From an uncultured Nitrosomonadales bacterium (GTDB lineage: Bacteria > Pseudomonadota > Gammaproteobacteria > Burkholderiales > Gallionellaceae), in assembly GCA_903885165.1 (NCBI GenBank), contig CAISHO010000137.1:1-42092 (forward strand): DNA of 42,092 nt, read 5' to 3'. Position 1 is the stretch's first letter; each line of letters opens with the position of its first letter. The notes under the pieces were generated by a model. The model saw only the letters and a list, made by a program, of their open reading frames with translations. It was not told where the DNA came from and did no database searches. A program made the translations under genes and the position numbers. Below are positions 8,223-17,905 of this stretch, in pieces.

Positions 8223-10220
8223 ATGGCGATTAAACTAAATTTACCAACTTCCAAGGGTGGCAGCAGTGGCGCAGCTAAGCCTCTGCCGTTAATCGGTCAC
8301 TTACCCGTAGCCCGGCAGATCAAGGTGCTGACGATCTCGCTGGCCGTAACATTCGTGGTCGGCGCGCTGTCAGTGGTGCTGGATGAGCGGGCGGCATCAA
8401 ATGGCGCTCACCATCTGGAATTGGCGGGTGACTTCGTGATGATTGTGCAACGCGTGGCCAAAGACGCCGGTTCCGCAATGCAAGGTAAACAGACCGCGAT
8501 TGACGGTCTGCCCCACAGCCGTGGCGACATGGAGCAGATTTTGGCGGCGTTGCAAAATGGCGATAGTGCCGCGCCTAGCTTAGGTGGCGCGCCGCGCGCC
8601 ACGCTGGAAGGGCTGCTGCCGATTTACACGGAATCCATGAAGTACATTAAAAATATTGAAGAAGGTCGCGCAGCACTGCTGGTGGTAACGAACTTAGCCG
8701 AAACCGTGCGCGATACCGGCCCGCAGATTCGGGTTGCGATTGAACACATGCCTTCGGGTAATAGTACGGATAAGTTTGCGTTACAGATTGAACGCATCGG
8801 TGCCGATGCGAATGCCCTGCTAGGTTCGGTGTTGTCGGAGCAAATGATCGCTGCAGTAATCGCAGATGGCACGCAAGCGGACGCCTTGATCGCAGGCATG
8901 GACAAATCAAATCCCGCTGTCGCCAAGGTGGTCGACATGTATGATGGTTATCACAAGTTAATTATGTCGCTAAGCAGCCAAGCCAAGGGCTTGCTGGCGG
9001 CTAAAACGGGTGGTAGTAAGTATTTCGATAACGTTTCGGTTACCAAAAAGGGTCCTTTGGTTGTCGGTTCGGTAGCATTGAAGGATGCCATCGACACATC
9101 ACTGCACGGACGGATGACCACTTATTTGATGGGGTTGTCCGCCGCGCTGTTGCTGCTGTTTGCCGCTATGCTGTCCAAGTTGCAACTGGCTGAAGCGCGT
9201 CGTGCGGCCGCTGCAGCGGAAGCGACCAATAAACAGACTCAGGGCGCAATTTTGCGTCTGATGAACGAGTTGAGCGACTTGGGAGACGGTGACTTGACGG
9301 TTCGTGCGACAGTAACGGAAGACATCACCGGTGCGATTGCAGACTCTGTGAACTATACCGCTGAAGAATTGCATAAGCTGGTGTCTAACGTATCCAATGC
9401 GTCTGAAGCCATGGGGGTTGCGACGCAAGATTCAGAAGAAATGGCGCAACGCCTGCTGCTGTCTACCGAGAAACAGGTGCGTGAAATTAAGGAAGCAGAA
9501 GAATCTGTACAGCTAATCGTGCGTTCGATCGGTGAGGTGGATGCGGCGGCGATCAAGGCGACTGCGGTGGGTAAGCAAACGCTGCTGGTGACGGGGCAGG
9601 GAGCGCAGGCGGTTCGTAATACGATTGCGGGTATGGATGGTATTCGTGAACACATTCAGGAAACCTCCAAGCGTATTAAACGACTGGGTGAGAGCTCGCA
9701 GGAAATTGGTGAAATCGTGGATCTGATTTCCGACATTACTGAACAGACTAACGTGCTAGCGTTGAATGCGGCGATTCAGGCGGCCTCAGCCGGTGAAGCG
9801 GGTCGAGGCTTCTCGGTGGTTGCGGAAGAAGTTCAGCGTTTGGCGGAACGCTCGGCGGATGCGACCAAGCAGATCGGTGCGCTGGTCAAGATGATTCAGA
9901 GCGATACGCACGATGCGGTTGCCGCGATGGAAAAGAGTACCCTCGGTGTGGTTGAAGGGGCGAAACTGTCAGAAACATCCGGTCAGTCACTGAAAGAAAT
10001 TGAGCTGGTGTCAGAGCAATTGTCGGCACTGATCAATAGTATTTCGGTGTCTACTCAGGTACAAACCGATATGGCGGGTGAAGTGGCGAGCGTGATGCAT
10101 GAAATCATGAAGTTGACCAGGCAGACGGCAGAAGGTTCGCGCCTGTCTTCTGATTCTGCTGTCAAATTGAGCGGTTTGGCCTCAGGGTTGCGAGGATCGG
10201 TCGCCGGCTTTAAGCTCTGA
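8223..10220 (+). CDS. pilJ: Twitching motility methyl-accepting chemoreceptor PilJ
   Basis: This is the transmembrane receptor of the Pil-Chp system, 665 residues. There is one membrane helix near residues 35-53, a periplasmic sensor region of about 240 residues and a second helix near 298-320. A HAMP-like linker follows ([19 protein letters not shown]). The long cytoplasmic coiled coil has its signalling tip at about 505-540 ([21 protein letters not shown], then [18 protein letters not shown]). The sensor region matches the PilJ type rather than a PAS or Cache-only receptor. A purine-rich ggggggata stretch precedes the ATG. No CheR-type (PilK) methyltransferase gene follows, unlike the Pseudomonas operon. 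Confidence 0.94.
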   Translation: MAIKLNLPTSKGGSSGAAKPLPLIGHLPVARQIKVLTISLAVTFVVGALSVVLDERAASNGAHHLELAGDFVMIVQRVAKDAGSAMQGKQTAIDGLPHSRGDMEQILAALQNGDSAAPSLGGAPRATLEGLLPIYTESMKYIKNIEEGRAALLVVTNLAETVRDTGPQIRVAIEHMPSGNSTDKFALQIERIGADANALLGSVLSEQMIAAVIADGTQADALIAGMDKSNPAVAKVVDMYDGYHKLIMSLSSQAKGLLAAKTGGSKYFDNVSVTKKGPLVVGSVALKDAIDTSLHGRMTTYLMGLSAALLLLFAAMLSKLQLAEARRAAAAAEATNKQTQGAILRLMNELSDLGDGDLTVRATVTEDITGAIADSVNYTAEELHKLVSNVSNASEAMGVATQDSEEMAQRLLLSTEKQVREIKEAEESVQLIVRSIGEVDAAAIKATAVGKQTLLVTGQGAQAVRNTIAGMDGIREHIQETSKRIKRLGESSQEIGEIVDLISDITEQTNVLALNAAIQAASAGEAGRGFSVVAEEVQRLAERSADATKQIGALVKMIQSDTHDAVAAMEKSTLGVVEGAKLSETSGQSLKEIELVSEQLSALINSISVSTQVQTDMAGEVASVMHEIMKLTRQTAEGSRLSSDSAVKLSGLASGLRGSVAGFKL

Positions 10221-10243
10221 TAACGCTAGGTACAAATGTAAAC

Positions 10244-13200
10244 ATGCCTAACCAAACACAATTTGACTTAGCAACCCTCGCCGTTGTAAAGCCTGGTATG
10301 GATGAAGCTTTCGCCGTGGTGACTGGCCGGCTGGCGCAGTATTTCGAAGCGCCAGTCAATAATGTGCCGGCCCTGGATGAGGCGCGTGCAGAGTTGCACC
10401 GGATACTGGGTGTGCTCACCGTGATCCGTCTGGATGGCGTGGTCGCTTATTGTCGTGAAATCGAACTAGTATTTGCTGAAATACAGGCGAATCCTGCGCT
10501 GACTTCGCCGCTGTACCGGACGGTGTTAAATCGTGCGATTCTGGGGCTTTCACAGTATATGGACCAGATCTCGCAGGGGGCAGACAATGCCACTTTGCGT
10601 CTGTTTCCAAAATATGAGGCGATGCAACATCTACGCGGCATGGAAATGTCATTCGAGCAGGATTTATTCTTCCCTAATTTGGCCGTTCTCTTGCCACAAA
10701 GCGTGATTGGCAGTGAGCCGCCGGCGCTGGCAGCATCCCGTATCAAGGCGGCACATCCGCAATATCAGCAGGGTTTGTTGCTCTGGTTGCGGAAAAATGA
10801 TGTGAATAGTGCCTTGCCGCTGATGCAGCAGGCTATCGATACCGTCATGAGTTGTGTTTCCGCCGACGGCGGGCGCGCTTTTTGGTGGATCGCCAATGCG
10901 ATGCTCGACTGCGTGAAGTCAGGTGAACTCGATCCCGAATTGAATGTGCGAAAATTGCTCTCAGGTATTGATCGTCAGATGCGTGCCATCGTCAAGGAGA
11001 CAACCGGCGATGTGCAGTCTCTGATCGATGAGATGCTCTACTTGATCGGACGCAGTGCTTGCACCACACAGCGTGTCCTCGACGTTAAGGAATGTTACGC
11101 GCTCGATTTGTACTTCCCTACAATGTCAATGTTGTCACCCAGCGAAGAAAAGCAATCGCTCGACGCGTTGCGCGGACAATTGCAGGAAGCGGAAGAAGAC
11201 TGGGAGCAATGTGTTGCCGGAAACAAGGAGTCGTGTGCTAAATTCGTAGATTATGTCCAAAAGATCGCTGAGAAGAGCGACAGGTTAGAGCCTAATTCAC
11301 CGAATTATCTGGCCAAGAAGATTGAATTGCTGGCTAGTTCTTTGCGCAATCCAGAGTATGCCAAACTGATCGCTGAAGACGTGGCGATGGCGTTGGTGTT
11401 GTGGCGGAGCGGGATGACGCATCATGAGTCTCTGGATGCGCGCTTTCAGGAGCAAGCGCACATCCTGTCTGATCAGATTGATGCTGCGATGAGCAAACAG
11501 CCGGAAGATGAAACACGTAGCATGGCCGAATTGATCGATTTGTACGGTCAAACTGAACGCGGCGCTGTGACGAACACACTCGCTAATGAAATGTTGACCA
11601 ATCTGGAGTTGGTGGAGCAAGGGCTTAATGCGTTCTTTCTCGACTCGACGAATCGCAGCGAATTGCCTGTCCTGACAAAACTGCTGGTGCAGGTGCATGG
11701 TGGTCTGCGTATCTTGTCGCTGGAGCAAGCAGAACAACTGCTCATTGAGATTCAGGGCTGTGTCAATGCTTTCGCAGAAGGCACTGCTAAGCCTAAGCCT
11801 ATGGAGACTCAGGCGCTGGCAAGTGCCATGAGCGCCTTACATGAATATTTGCAGCATCTGCATCACGGTCAGCAGGACAATACCTCACCCTTAATGGTTG
11901 CGCTTGTTGAATTGTCACGTCAACACCAGGTTTACACACCAGCAGCGACGACGCAGGTGGCGAGCAAGTCTGTGGTGGCTTCGGTATCTGAGGATCAAGG
12001 TCCTGCGAGTGAAGACATGGAATTGCTGGCTATCTTCCTGGAAGAAGCTAATGAAGTGTTGGCCATCATGCGTGACAACATCGAGATCAGTCAGTGGCGT
12101 CCTGAAAATCAGGAAACGCTCGTTACCATATGCCGTGGTTTCCATACGCTGAAGGGTAGTGGTCGTATGGTTGGGCTGACCGATATCGGAGAAGTCGCTT
12201 GGGCGGCAGAGCGCGCAAGCCAAAAATGGCTGAATGATAAAAAACTGGCTACACCGGGATTTTTAAAATTTGCCGAAACAGCGGTCAATGCTTTTTCGAT
12301 CTGGGTGGCTGAGCTTGAAAAGCATGGTCGCGTAAATGTGCACGGCAATGACGTGGTAGCACTGGCGCTGCAAATCGAGCAGGGTAATGATACCGGTGTG
12401 GATATTGTCGAAGCCGTCGCGCCTATCATCGCGCCGCTAGAAGTGGCCAAGTCGGCCACGGTCGTAGAAGAGCCGGCATCGGTGACGATAGGCAGTATTT
12501 CACTGTCTCCGACTTTGTTCAACATTGCCAGCGAAGAAGCCAGTCAAAATGTGCTGGCACTGCGTAAGCAGTACAGTGAATTGTTGGAGAGTCAGCCGCA
12601 GTTGGTTCAATACGACTTTATGCGCGCCGCTCATACGTTGGCTGGAATCTGCCGCAGTTTGGGCTTCATGACTGTCGTCGATTTAGCGGCAGCGTTAGAA
12701 GGTTGGTTGCAGGCACATATCGACCGTCCTGTATCACCTTCAGTTGAACAGCTAAGAATGTTGGAACGTGTTATTGACGCGCTCAATGAAATGGTAGAGG
12801 CGATTTGTGCTAAACAAATGCCGGTAGACCGTGCAGATATGACGCAGCTCGTTTTGGGTGACAAGGACAAACTCATCAGTGAAATTGAAGAAAGCGCAGT
12901 GGCGGCTGAGCTTGAAGAAGTCATTGCAGTAGAGGCAGCGATTGAAGCAGTTGAAGAGTTTGTAGATGTTGAACCAGAAGCAGCGATTGAAGCAGTTGCA
13001 GAGCATGTAGCTGTAGAAGCACCAGTTATCGTAGAGCCGGTTGTCATGGAGCCAGTTGCCGCAGCACCAGTTATCGTAGAGCCGGTTGTCATAGAGCCGG
13101 CTGTTGTAGAACCAGTTGTCGTAGAGCCAGTTGTCGTAGAGCCAGCTGTCGTAGAGCCAGTTGTCGTAGAGCCAGCTGTCGTAGAGCCAGTTGTTGTAGA

Positions 13201-15556
13201 ACCAGTTGTCGTAGAGCCAGTTGTCGTAGAGCCAGTTGTCGTAGAGCCAGTTGCGGCACCGGTTGAAGTGCCGAAACGCACCACTTTAGTGAAGGAACAG
13301 AAGAGCATGATGCGCGATGATGTCGATGCGCAATTGCTGCCTGTCTTCCTAGAAGAAGCGGATGAGCTCTGCCCTAGTATTGGTGCCGGATTACGTACGA
13401 TGCGCGCTAATCCTGAAGATGATAATGAGCTGCATCTGCTGTATCGACTCTTGCATACCCTGAAGGGCAGTGCGCGGATGACCGGGGCGATGCGTATGGG
13501 TGAAATCGCCCATGAGATGGAAGGTCGTCTGGTTGCAGGTACACAAAGCAAAGATGCAGGCTTGTGGGATGAGTTGGAAAGTGACTTTGACTATGTCAAT
13601 GTGTTGCTCGAAGAATTGCGTACCGGTAAGTTAGCGCCTGTCCTGACCGCAGAAATGAATCGTGTTGTCGCCGAAGAGGCAGCTGCCGACTTTGCTGAAA
13701 GGGTTGAGCTTCCTGTATTGCATGTCGGCGCTGAACGCAGCCAGGTCACCAGCTTGTTGCGGGTGCGTTCGGATGTGATTGATCTTCTGGTCAACCAAGC
13801 CGGTGAAATCAGTGTGGCGCGTTCGCGCATGGAAACTGAGTTGCGTGCCTTCAAGGACGGCTTGATGGAACTGACCGGTAGCGTGACGCGCTTGCGCAAG
13901 CAATTGCGTGAAGTTGAAATTCAGGCGGAAAGCCAGATTCAAGCACGTATTTCCTTATCGACTGAAAACGACGAGCAGTTTGATCCGCTGGAGTTTGATC
14001 GCTTTACGCGTTTGCAGGAATTGACGCGCTTTATGAACGAAAGTGTGCACGACGTTCAGACGGTTCAACAGTCGTTGCTCAAGAATATCGATGAAACCAA
14101 TTCGGTTATCTTTGCACAGGCTCGTTTGAATCGCGAATTGCAGCAGAATCTGATGAATGTGCGTATGGTGCCGTTCGGCAGCATGAGCGAACGTTTGTAT
14201 CGTCTGGTTCGCCAAACAGCGAAGGAACTCAACAAACGTGCCAATCTTGAGTTGACCGGTACCGGTGTGGAGCTGGATCGAAGCGTGCTGGAAAAAATGA
14301 CCGCGCCGTTCGAACATCTGCTGCGCAATGCGATTGCTCACGGGATGGAAGATGAGCAGGTGCGCGTACGCAAAGGTAAGGCCGCAATCGGCGAAGTTAA
14401 GCTAAGTCTGCGTCAGGAAAATAACGAGGTCATCTTTGAGTTCAGTGATGACGGCAAGGGGCTGGATTTTGTGGCCTTGCGCCAGGAAGCCATCTACAAG
14501 GGCTTGCTGGAAGAGAATGATGACACAGTTACCGATGAGCAGATCGCTCAGCTGATCTTCACATCGGGTATTTCAACCGCACGTGAAGTGACGGAAGTGG
14601 CAGGTCGCGGTATCGGTATGGATGTGGTGCGTAGTGAAATCACTGCGCTGGGTGGACGTATCGACGTGAGTTCCAAGTCGGGCCTAGGTACCCAATTCAC
14701 CATTCATTTACCGCTGACACTGGCGGTCACTCAGGTGCTGATGGTGCGCGCGGGTGAAACGGTCTATGCGATACCGTCGACCATGATTGAACTGGTTCGT
14801 CAGGTGAAACCGACCGAATTGGCTGGCCTGTATGCAGCAGAGACGGTGGAATGGGAAGGCCATAGCTATCCATTTAATTATCTGGCAACATTGCTGGGCA
14901 ATGACGATCACGTTCCGGAAAGTCAGAAACACAATCCGCTGCTGTTACTTCGTAACGGTAATCAACGTGTCGCCTTGCATGTCGATCAGTTGATCGGTAA
15001 TCGCGAAGCCGTAGTTAAAAACATCGGGCCGCAATTGTCACGTTTGCCGGGTATTGCCGGCGCGACGGTGTTGGGTGATGGATCTGTGGTGCTGATTCTC
15101 AATCCGGTACAAATGACGCGTCGTGTGGCGGCGGTTGCTCGCAAGGCACACAAGGCCGAAGAGATCGTATTGAATACCAAGCCGCTGATTATGGTGGTGG
15201 ACGATTCCTTGACTGTGCGTAAGATCACCACGCGGATGTTGACGCGTGCCGGTTATCAGGTCGTTACGGCAACCGATGGTGTGGATGCGCTGGAGCAACT
15301 GACAGAAATCATGCCGGTGGTGATGTTGCTGGACGTTGAAATGCCGCGCATGGATGGATTCGAGTTGACCAAGTTGTTGAGACGCGATGAGAAGACGGCG
15401 AATCTGCCTATCATCATGATTACCTCGCGTACAGCTGACAAACACCGTGATCACGCCTTGCAACTGGGTGTTAATGCATACCTCGGCAAACCGTTCCAGG
15501 AAGAAGCTTTACTGGCACAAATCGCAGACTTTGTGGCGGACTCGGCAGGCAAGTAA
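10244..15556 (+). CDS. chpA: Hybrid chemosensory histidine kinase ChpA (PilL)
   Basis: This is the large CheA-type kinase of the Pil-Chp system, 1770 residues. A long N-terminal region of about 600 residues holds degenerate phosphotransfer-like helices. Three histidine phosphotransfer domains with a visible His follow: [12 protein letters not shown] (His634), [12 protein letters not shown] (His797) and [12 protein letters not shown] (His1071). Residues 943-1002 form a VVVEP repeat linker just before the last of these. The kinase core has an N box near 1357-1370 ([15 protein letters not shown]) and a G box ([14 protein letters not shown]). A CheW-like domain precedes the C-terminal receiver (from about 1645; phosphoacceptor Asp1697 in [13 protein letters not shown]). 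The domain count is lower than in Pseudomonas ChpA. It is the last gene of the operon, separated by 180 bases from the Roadblock gene. Confidence 0.94.
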   Translation: MPNQTQFDLATLAVVKPGMDEAFAVVTGRLAQYFEAPVNNVPALDEARAELHRILGVLTVIRLDGVVAYCREIELVFAEIQANPALTSPLYRTVLNRAILGLSQYMDQISQGADNATLRLFPKYEAMQHLRGMEMSFEQDLFFPNLAVLLPQSVIGSEPPALAASRIKAAHPQYQQGLLLWLRKNDVNSALPLMQQAIDTVMSCVSADGGRAFWWIANAMLDCVKSGELDPELNVRKLLSGIDRQMRAIVKETTGDVQSLIDEMLYLIGRSACTTQRVLDVKECYALDLYFPTMSMLSPSEEKQSLDALRGQLQEAEEDWEQCVAGNKESCAKFVDYVQKIAEKSDRLEPNSPNYLAKKIELLASSLRNPEYAKLIAEDVAMALVLWRSGMTHHESLDARFQEQAHILSDQIDAAMSKQPEDETRSMAELIDLYGQTERGAVTNTLANEMLTNLELVEQGLNAFFLDSTNRSELPVLTKLLVQVHGGLRILSLEQAEQLLIEIQGCVNAFAEGTAKPKPMETQALASAMSALHEYLQHLHHGQQDNTSPLMVALVELSRQHQVYTPAATTQVASKSVVASVSEDQGPASEDMELLAIFLEEANEVLAIMRDNIEISQWRPENQETLVTICRGFHTLKGSGRMVGLTDIGEVAWAAERASQKWLNDKKLATPGFLKFAETAVNAFSIWVAELEKHGRVNVHGNDVVALALQIEQGNDTGVDIVEAVAPIIAPLEVAKSATVVEEPASVTIGSISLSPTLFNIASEEASQNVLALRKQYSELLESQPQLVQYDFMRAAHTLAGICRSLGFMTVVDLAAALEGWLQAHIDRPVSPSVEQLRMLERVIDALNEMVEAICAKQMPVDRADMTQLVLGDKDKLISEIEESAVAAELEEVIAVEAAIEAVEEFVDVEPEAAIEAVAEHVAVEAPVIVEPVVMEPVAAAPVIVEPVVIEPAVVEPVVVEPVVVEPAVVEPVVVEPAVVEPVVVEPVVVEPVVVEPVVVEPVAAPVEVPKRTTLVKEQKSMMRDDVDAQLLPVFLEEADELCPSIGAGLRTMRANPEDDNELHLLYRLLHTLKGSARMTGAMRMGEIAHEMEGRLVAGTQSKDAGLWDELESDFDYVNVLLEELRTGKLAPVLTAEMNRVVAEEAAADFAERVELPVLHVGAERSQVTSLLRVRSDVIDLLVNQAGEISVARSRMETELRAFKDGLMELTGSVTRLRKQLREVEIQAESQIQARISLSTENDEQFDPLEFDRFTRLQELTRFMNESVHDVQTVQQSLLKNIDETNSVIFAQARLNRELQQNLMNVRMVPFGSMSERLYRLVRQTAKELNKRANLELTGTGVELDRSVLEKMTAPFEHLLRNAIAHGMEDEQVRVRKGKAAIGEVKLSLRQENNEVIFEFSDDGKGLDFVALRQEAIYKGLLEENDDTVTDEQIAQLIFTSGISTAREVTEVAGRGIGMDVVRSEITALGGRIDVSSKSGLGTQFTIHLPLTLAVTQVLMVRAGETVYAIPSTMIELVRQVKPTELAGLYAAETVEWEGHSYPFNYLATLLGNDDHVPESQKHNPLLLLRNGNQRVALHVDQLIGNREAVVKNIGPQLSRLPGIAGATVLGDGSVVLILNPVQMTRRVAAVARKAHKAEEIVLNTKPLIMVVDDSLTVRKITTRMLTRAGYQVVTATDGVDALEQLTEIMPVVMLLDVEMPRMDGFELTKLLRRDEKTANLPIIMITSRTADKHRDHALQLGVNAYLGKPFQEEALLAQIADFVADSAGK
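13070..13249 (+). repeat. Twelve tandem 15-base units inside chpA
   Basis: Twelve consecutive 15-base units of the form gttgtcgtagagcca encode VVVEP or AVVEP. They differ at only a few positions, such as gtt/gct and gagcca/gaacca. Because the unit is a multiple of three, gain or loss of units changes linker length without breaking the frame. The segment joins the third and the last phosphotransfer domains and should be extended and acidic. Confidence 0.9.
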
Positions 15557-15622
15557 TTGGCAGAGGTGAGTCGCTGCCTGGTTAGGGTGGCGACGCGCAG
15601 TAAAAGTGTACGACATGATAAA

Positions 15623-15628
15623 TATAAT
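15623..15628 (+). promoter_or_regulatory. Candidate -10 box for the Roadblock module
   Basis: A perfect tataat lies in the 180-base gap between chpA and the Roadblock gene, about 109 bases before its ATG. No convincing -35 box stands 16-18 bases upstream, so either an activator is needed or the match is chance. If real, the three genes behind it can be expressed apart from the chemosensory operon. Confidence 0.3.
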
Positions 15629-15736
15629 GATTACTGGATCTGCAAACCCCCAAACAATGCTTGGTGGCATCCTATATTCCTACAAAAAATGTCGGTTAAT
15701 TTAGGTCGGCATTTCGCTGGCAACAAGGAGAAGAAA

Positions 15737-16144
15737 ATGGCAAGTCTAGATCAAACAATTGCAAACTGTGTAAGTTCCATCCCAGAGTGTCTAGCTGGTG
15801 GCTATATCGACATCGCTTCCGGCATGTTGTTATCTGTAAAAACGGTGGATTCTCACCCCTCTGAAGTCATTGACTTGCTCGCTGCTGCGACAGGCGATCT
15901 TTTTGCTGGTCCTAACGTGGTCGCAATCGAAAACTTGTTCAAGAAGGCACGTGGTTTGCCTGCGGATAATCACCATTACTTTCAGGAAATGATCGTTAAC
16001 AGCGACAACTTGATCCATGTATTTATGCGCGGCAAGCTGTATAACGACTATGTCGCGTGTTTCGTCTGCCGCAAGACTGCCAACCTGGGGATGGTACTGA
16101 CTAAGGCGCGCGCAGCGCTGCCTATCATCGAAGCTGCGGTATAA
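15737..16144 (+). CDS. Roadblock/LC7-like domain protein
   Basis: This small soluble protein of 135 residues has the helix-strand pattern of the Roadblock/LC7 (MglB/longin-like) family. The pattern starts with CVSSIPECLAGGYIDIASGMLL, a helix VIDLLAAATGDLFAG, the strand pair EMIVNSDNLIHVFMRGKL and YNDYVACFVCRKTANLGMVL, and a last helix VLTKARAALPII. Family members form dimers that scaffold or regulate NTPases, such as MglB for the polarity GTPase MglA. The start at 15737 is set by aaggag eight bases upstream; the frame is open further upstream but without family-like sequence. It lies directly behind chpA and three bases before the ATPase-phosphatase gene, so the two are almost surely co-translated. 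No GTPase partner is nearby, which makes the adjacent ATPase the natural candidate partner. The family call rests on pattern, not on a search. Confidence 0.7.
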   Translation: MASLDQTIANCVSSIPECLAGGYIDIASGMLLSVKTVDSHPSEVIDLLAAATGDLFAGPNVVAIENLFKKARGLPADNHHYFQEMIVNSDNLIHVFMRGKLYNDYVACFVCRKTANLGMVLTKARAALPIIEAAV

Positions 16145-16147
16145 AAA

Positions 16148-17800
16148 TTGGACTCCAAATTGATGCCAGTATTAGCTCTGGCAGAGTTTGGTGTGTCGTT
16201 TGGCAAGAGGGTGGTGCTGGACGGCATCACCCTATCGATATTGCCTGATGGCTTAGATGTTCTGATGGGTCCGGTCAAATCTGGTAAGTCGACGCTGTTT
16301 CGCACCTTGTCTGGTTTGTATGAAGGCCATGCCTTGCACAAGTGCTGGGGAAGTGTGTCGGTGGCTGGTGATCCTATGTCCCCGACCAACCGGCCCGCAT
16401 TGGTGCAACAGCACGCGAAGGTGTTTGAGCAGTCTTTGCTGGACGCGCTGCTCGACTCGATACGCGCCACACAAAAACGATCACCTGCCGAATGGCGCAC
16501 TCAAGCTGCCGAGTATTTGACGGAATATGGTTTGCCTGAAGCTGTGGCGCTAATGGATCAGCCGCTGTTGCATTGCAGCAGTCGCATACAGCGCAGTGTG
16601 ATGATACTGTCGCAGATTTTACTTAATCCGCCGGTATTGATGATCGATGAGCCGACTTTCGGTTTGGATGATCTGGAAGCCACGCGCTTAACCGATTTCC
16701 TTAAGAAACTAGCGAGTAGATGTAAGTTAATAGTTTCATTGCACAATCAGATGCAGGCCAGACGTATGGCAGACAGAATACTGCTGATCGGTGGTGGTCG
16801 TGTGCTGGCCTATCAGGAAACGCAGGCGTTCTTCACGAATCCTGCCAATGAGTGGGTAACACAATTTATTCGTACCGGTAGCCTGTCTTTGCCGTCTCCC
16901 GATGCGAAACCGCATGATCTGGAAGCGGATATGCCTCCCCCTCCACCTTTGTCACAGGCCGCGCAAGCGGTTCAGGCTGGTCAACCGGTTCAACCGGTTC
17001 AGCCGGTTCAGGCAGTTCAGCCAGTTCAGCCAGTTCAGCCAGTTCAGCCAGTTCAGCCAGTTCAGCCAGTTCAGCCAGTTCAGTTAACTCGGCCGGTAGT
17101 TGCAATCGCAGCCCCGGTTCAGGAGAAGCCTGTTGTCGCGCCGGTTCAAGTAGTAACACCGGTACAGCCTGCGGTGACAGCACCTGTGGCCACCTCTCCC
17201 ATCATCGCACCCGCTCTGCCGCCGTTCGAAGCGCTGGCAATGCGTGCGCCAGTGCAACTTCCTCCGCCTAGTAGTGATGGGATAGAACTGGCGTCCATGG
17301 TCGGAGAAGTGATGCTGCGCGACTCCAGTGCGCCGCGCGGCTTTAACTGGATTATTCCCGGGAAACTGGCGGGTTGTCCGGCCCCCGGTGTGAGCGCCCC
17401 TATCGATTACGATCTGAGCCTGCTCTCCCGCGTCGGTATTACCCGTTTGATCACACTGACCGAGGATGATCTTGATCAGGAGGCGCTGCATCGTCATGAT
17501 CTGAGAAATATCCATTTGCCTATTATCGATAGGGAAGCGCCATCGATCGGGCAAACGCATATGTTGCTGGTGCGCATGCAAAATTGCATCGCGGCAGGCG
17601 ACATACTGGCGGTACATTGCAAGGCGGGTTTGGGCAGAACCGGCACGATATTGGCTGCATGGCTGATTCGTGATGGCGGGTTGAGTGCTGAGGGTGCGAT
17701 GGCCCGTCTGCGCCGGATTGAGCCGGGTTTTATTCAAAGCGCGATACAGGAAGATTTTCTGCGTCGTTATGAAGCTGACTTGACCAACCGGATGATCTGA
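16148..17800 (+). CDS. ABC-type ATPase fused to a dual-specificity phosphatase
   Basis: This 550-residue protein has an unusual fusion. Residues 1-245 are an ABC ATPase: Walker A GPVKSGKST (41-49), Q-loop region ALVQQ, Walker B VLMIDEPTFGLDD (163-175) and switch His199 in SLHNQ. The LSGGQ signature is replaced by CSSRIQRS (143-150). Residues 265-375 are a Pro/Gln/Val-rich linker with VQP repeats. Residues 395-545 are a dual-specificity tyrosine-phosphatase-like domain with the P-loop HCKAGLGRTGT (490-500; Cys491, Arg497) and a likely general acid Asp461 in LPIIDREAPS. No membrane segment is seen and no permease gene is adjacent, so transport is unlikely. The start may be the TTG at 16148 or the ATG at 16163. 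Position three bases after the Roadblock gene suggests a shared complex. The substrates of both halves are unknown. Confidence 0.8.
   Translation: MDSKLMPVLALAEFGVSFGKRVVLDGITLSILPDGLDVLMGPVKSGKSTLFRTLSGLYEGHALHKCWGSVSVAGDPMSPTNRPALVQQHAKVFEQSLLDALLDSIRATQKRSPAEWRTQAAEYLTEYGLPEAVALMDQPLLHCSSRIQRSVMILSQILLNPPVLMIDEPTFGLDDLEATRLTDFLKKLASRCKLIVSLHNQMQARRMADRILLIGGGRVLAYQETQAFFTNPANEWVTQFIRTGSLSLPSPDAKPHDLEADMPPPPPLSQAAQAVQAGQPVQPVQPVQAVQPVQPVQPVQPVQPVQPVQPVQLTRPVVAIAAPVQEKPVVAPVQVVTPVQPAVTAPVATSPIIAPALPPFEALAMRAPVQLPPPSSDGIELASMVGEVMLRDSSAPRGFNWIIPGKLAGCPAPGVSAPIDYDLSLLSRVGITRLITLTEDDLDQEALHRHDLRNIHLPIIDREAPSIGQTHMLLVRMQNCIAAGDILAVHCKAGLGRTGTILAAWLIRDGGLSAEGAMARLRRIEPGFIQSAIQEDFLRRYEADLTNRMI
17015..17077 (+). 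repeat. Seven perfect 9-base units inside the ATPase-phosphatase gene
   Basis: Seven exact copies of gttcagcca encode VQP. They are preceded by diverged copies of the type gttcaaccg from about 16970. The array lies in the linker between the ATPase and phosphatase domains. As a nine-base repeat it can expand or shrink without frameshift, changing only the reach between the two domains. Confidence 0.9.
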
Positions 17801-17905
17801 TTATTACACCCAAAGCGGGTGTGATGTTGTCGGTAGTAGTTACACGGTTTTCGTCGGTTGGGTAATCTTCCGGGTGTAAATCTCATATTTTTTATAAGGA
17901 TTTAT

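Noticed and set aside
13070-13249. Regular direct repeats that might suggest a CRISPR array
   Set aside because: The units are contiguous with no unique spacers and encode an in-frame protein linker.
12631-13551. Long open frame on the minus strand opposite chpA (306 codons, Thr/Ser/Gly-rich)
   Set aside because: It is the antisense reading of the VVVEP repeat and flanks; the composition is repetitive, no family is recognisable and the sense frame is clearly ChpA.
17806-17822. acaccc/gggtgt hairpin after the ATPase-phosphatase gene as a terminator
   Set aside because: The stem is only six pairs and no T run follows, so I treat it as weak and not as a separate feature.
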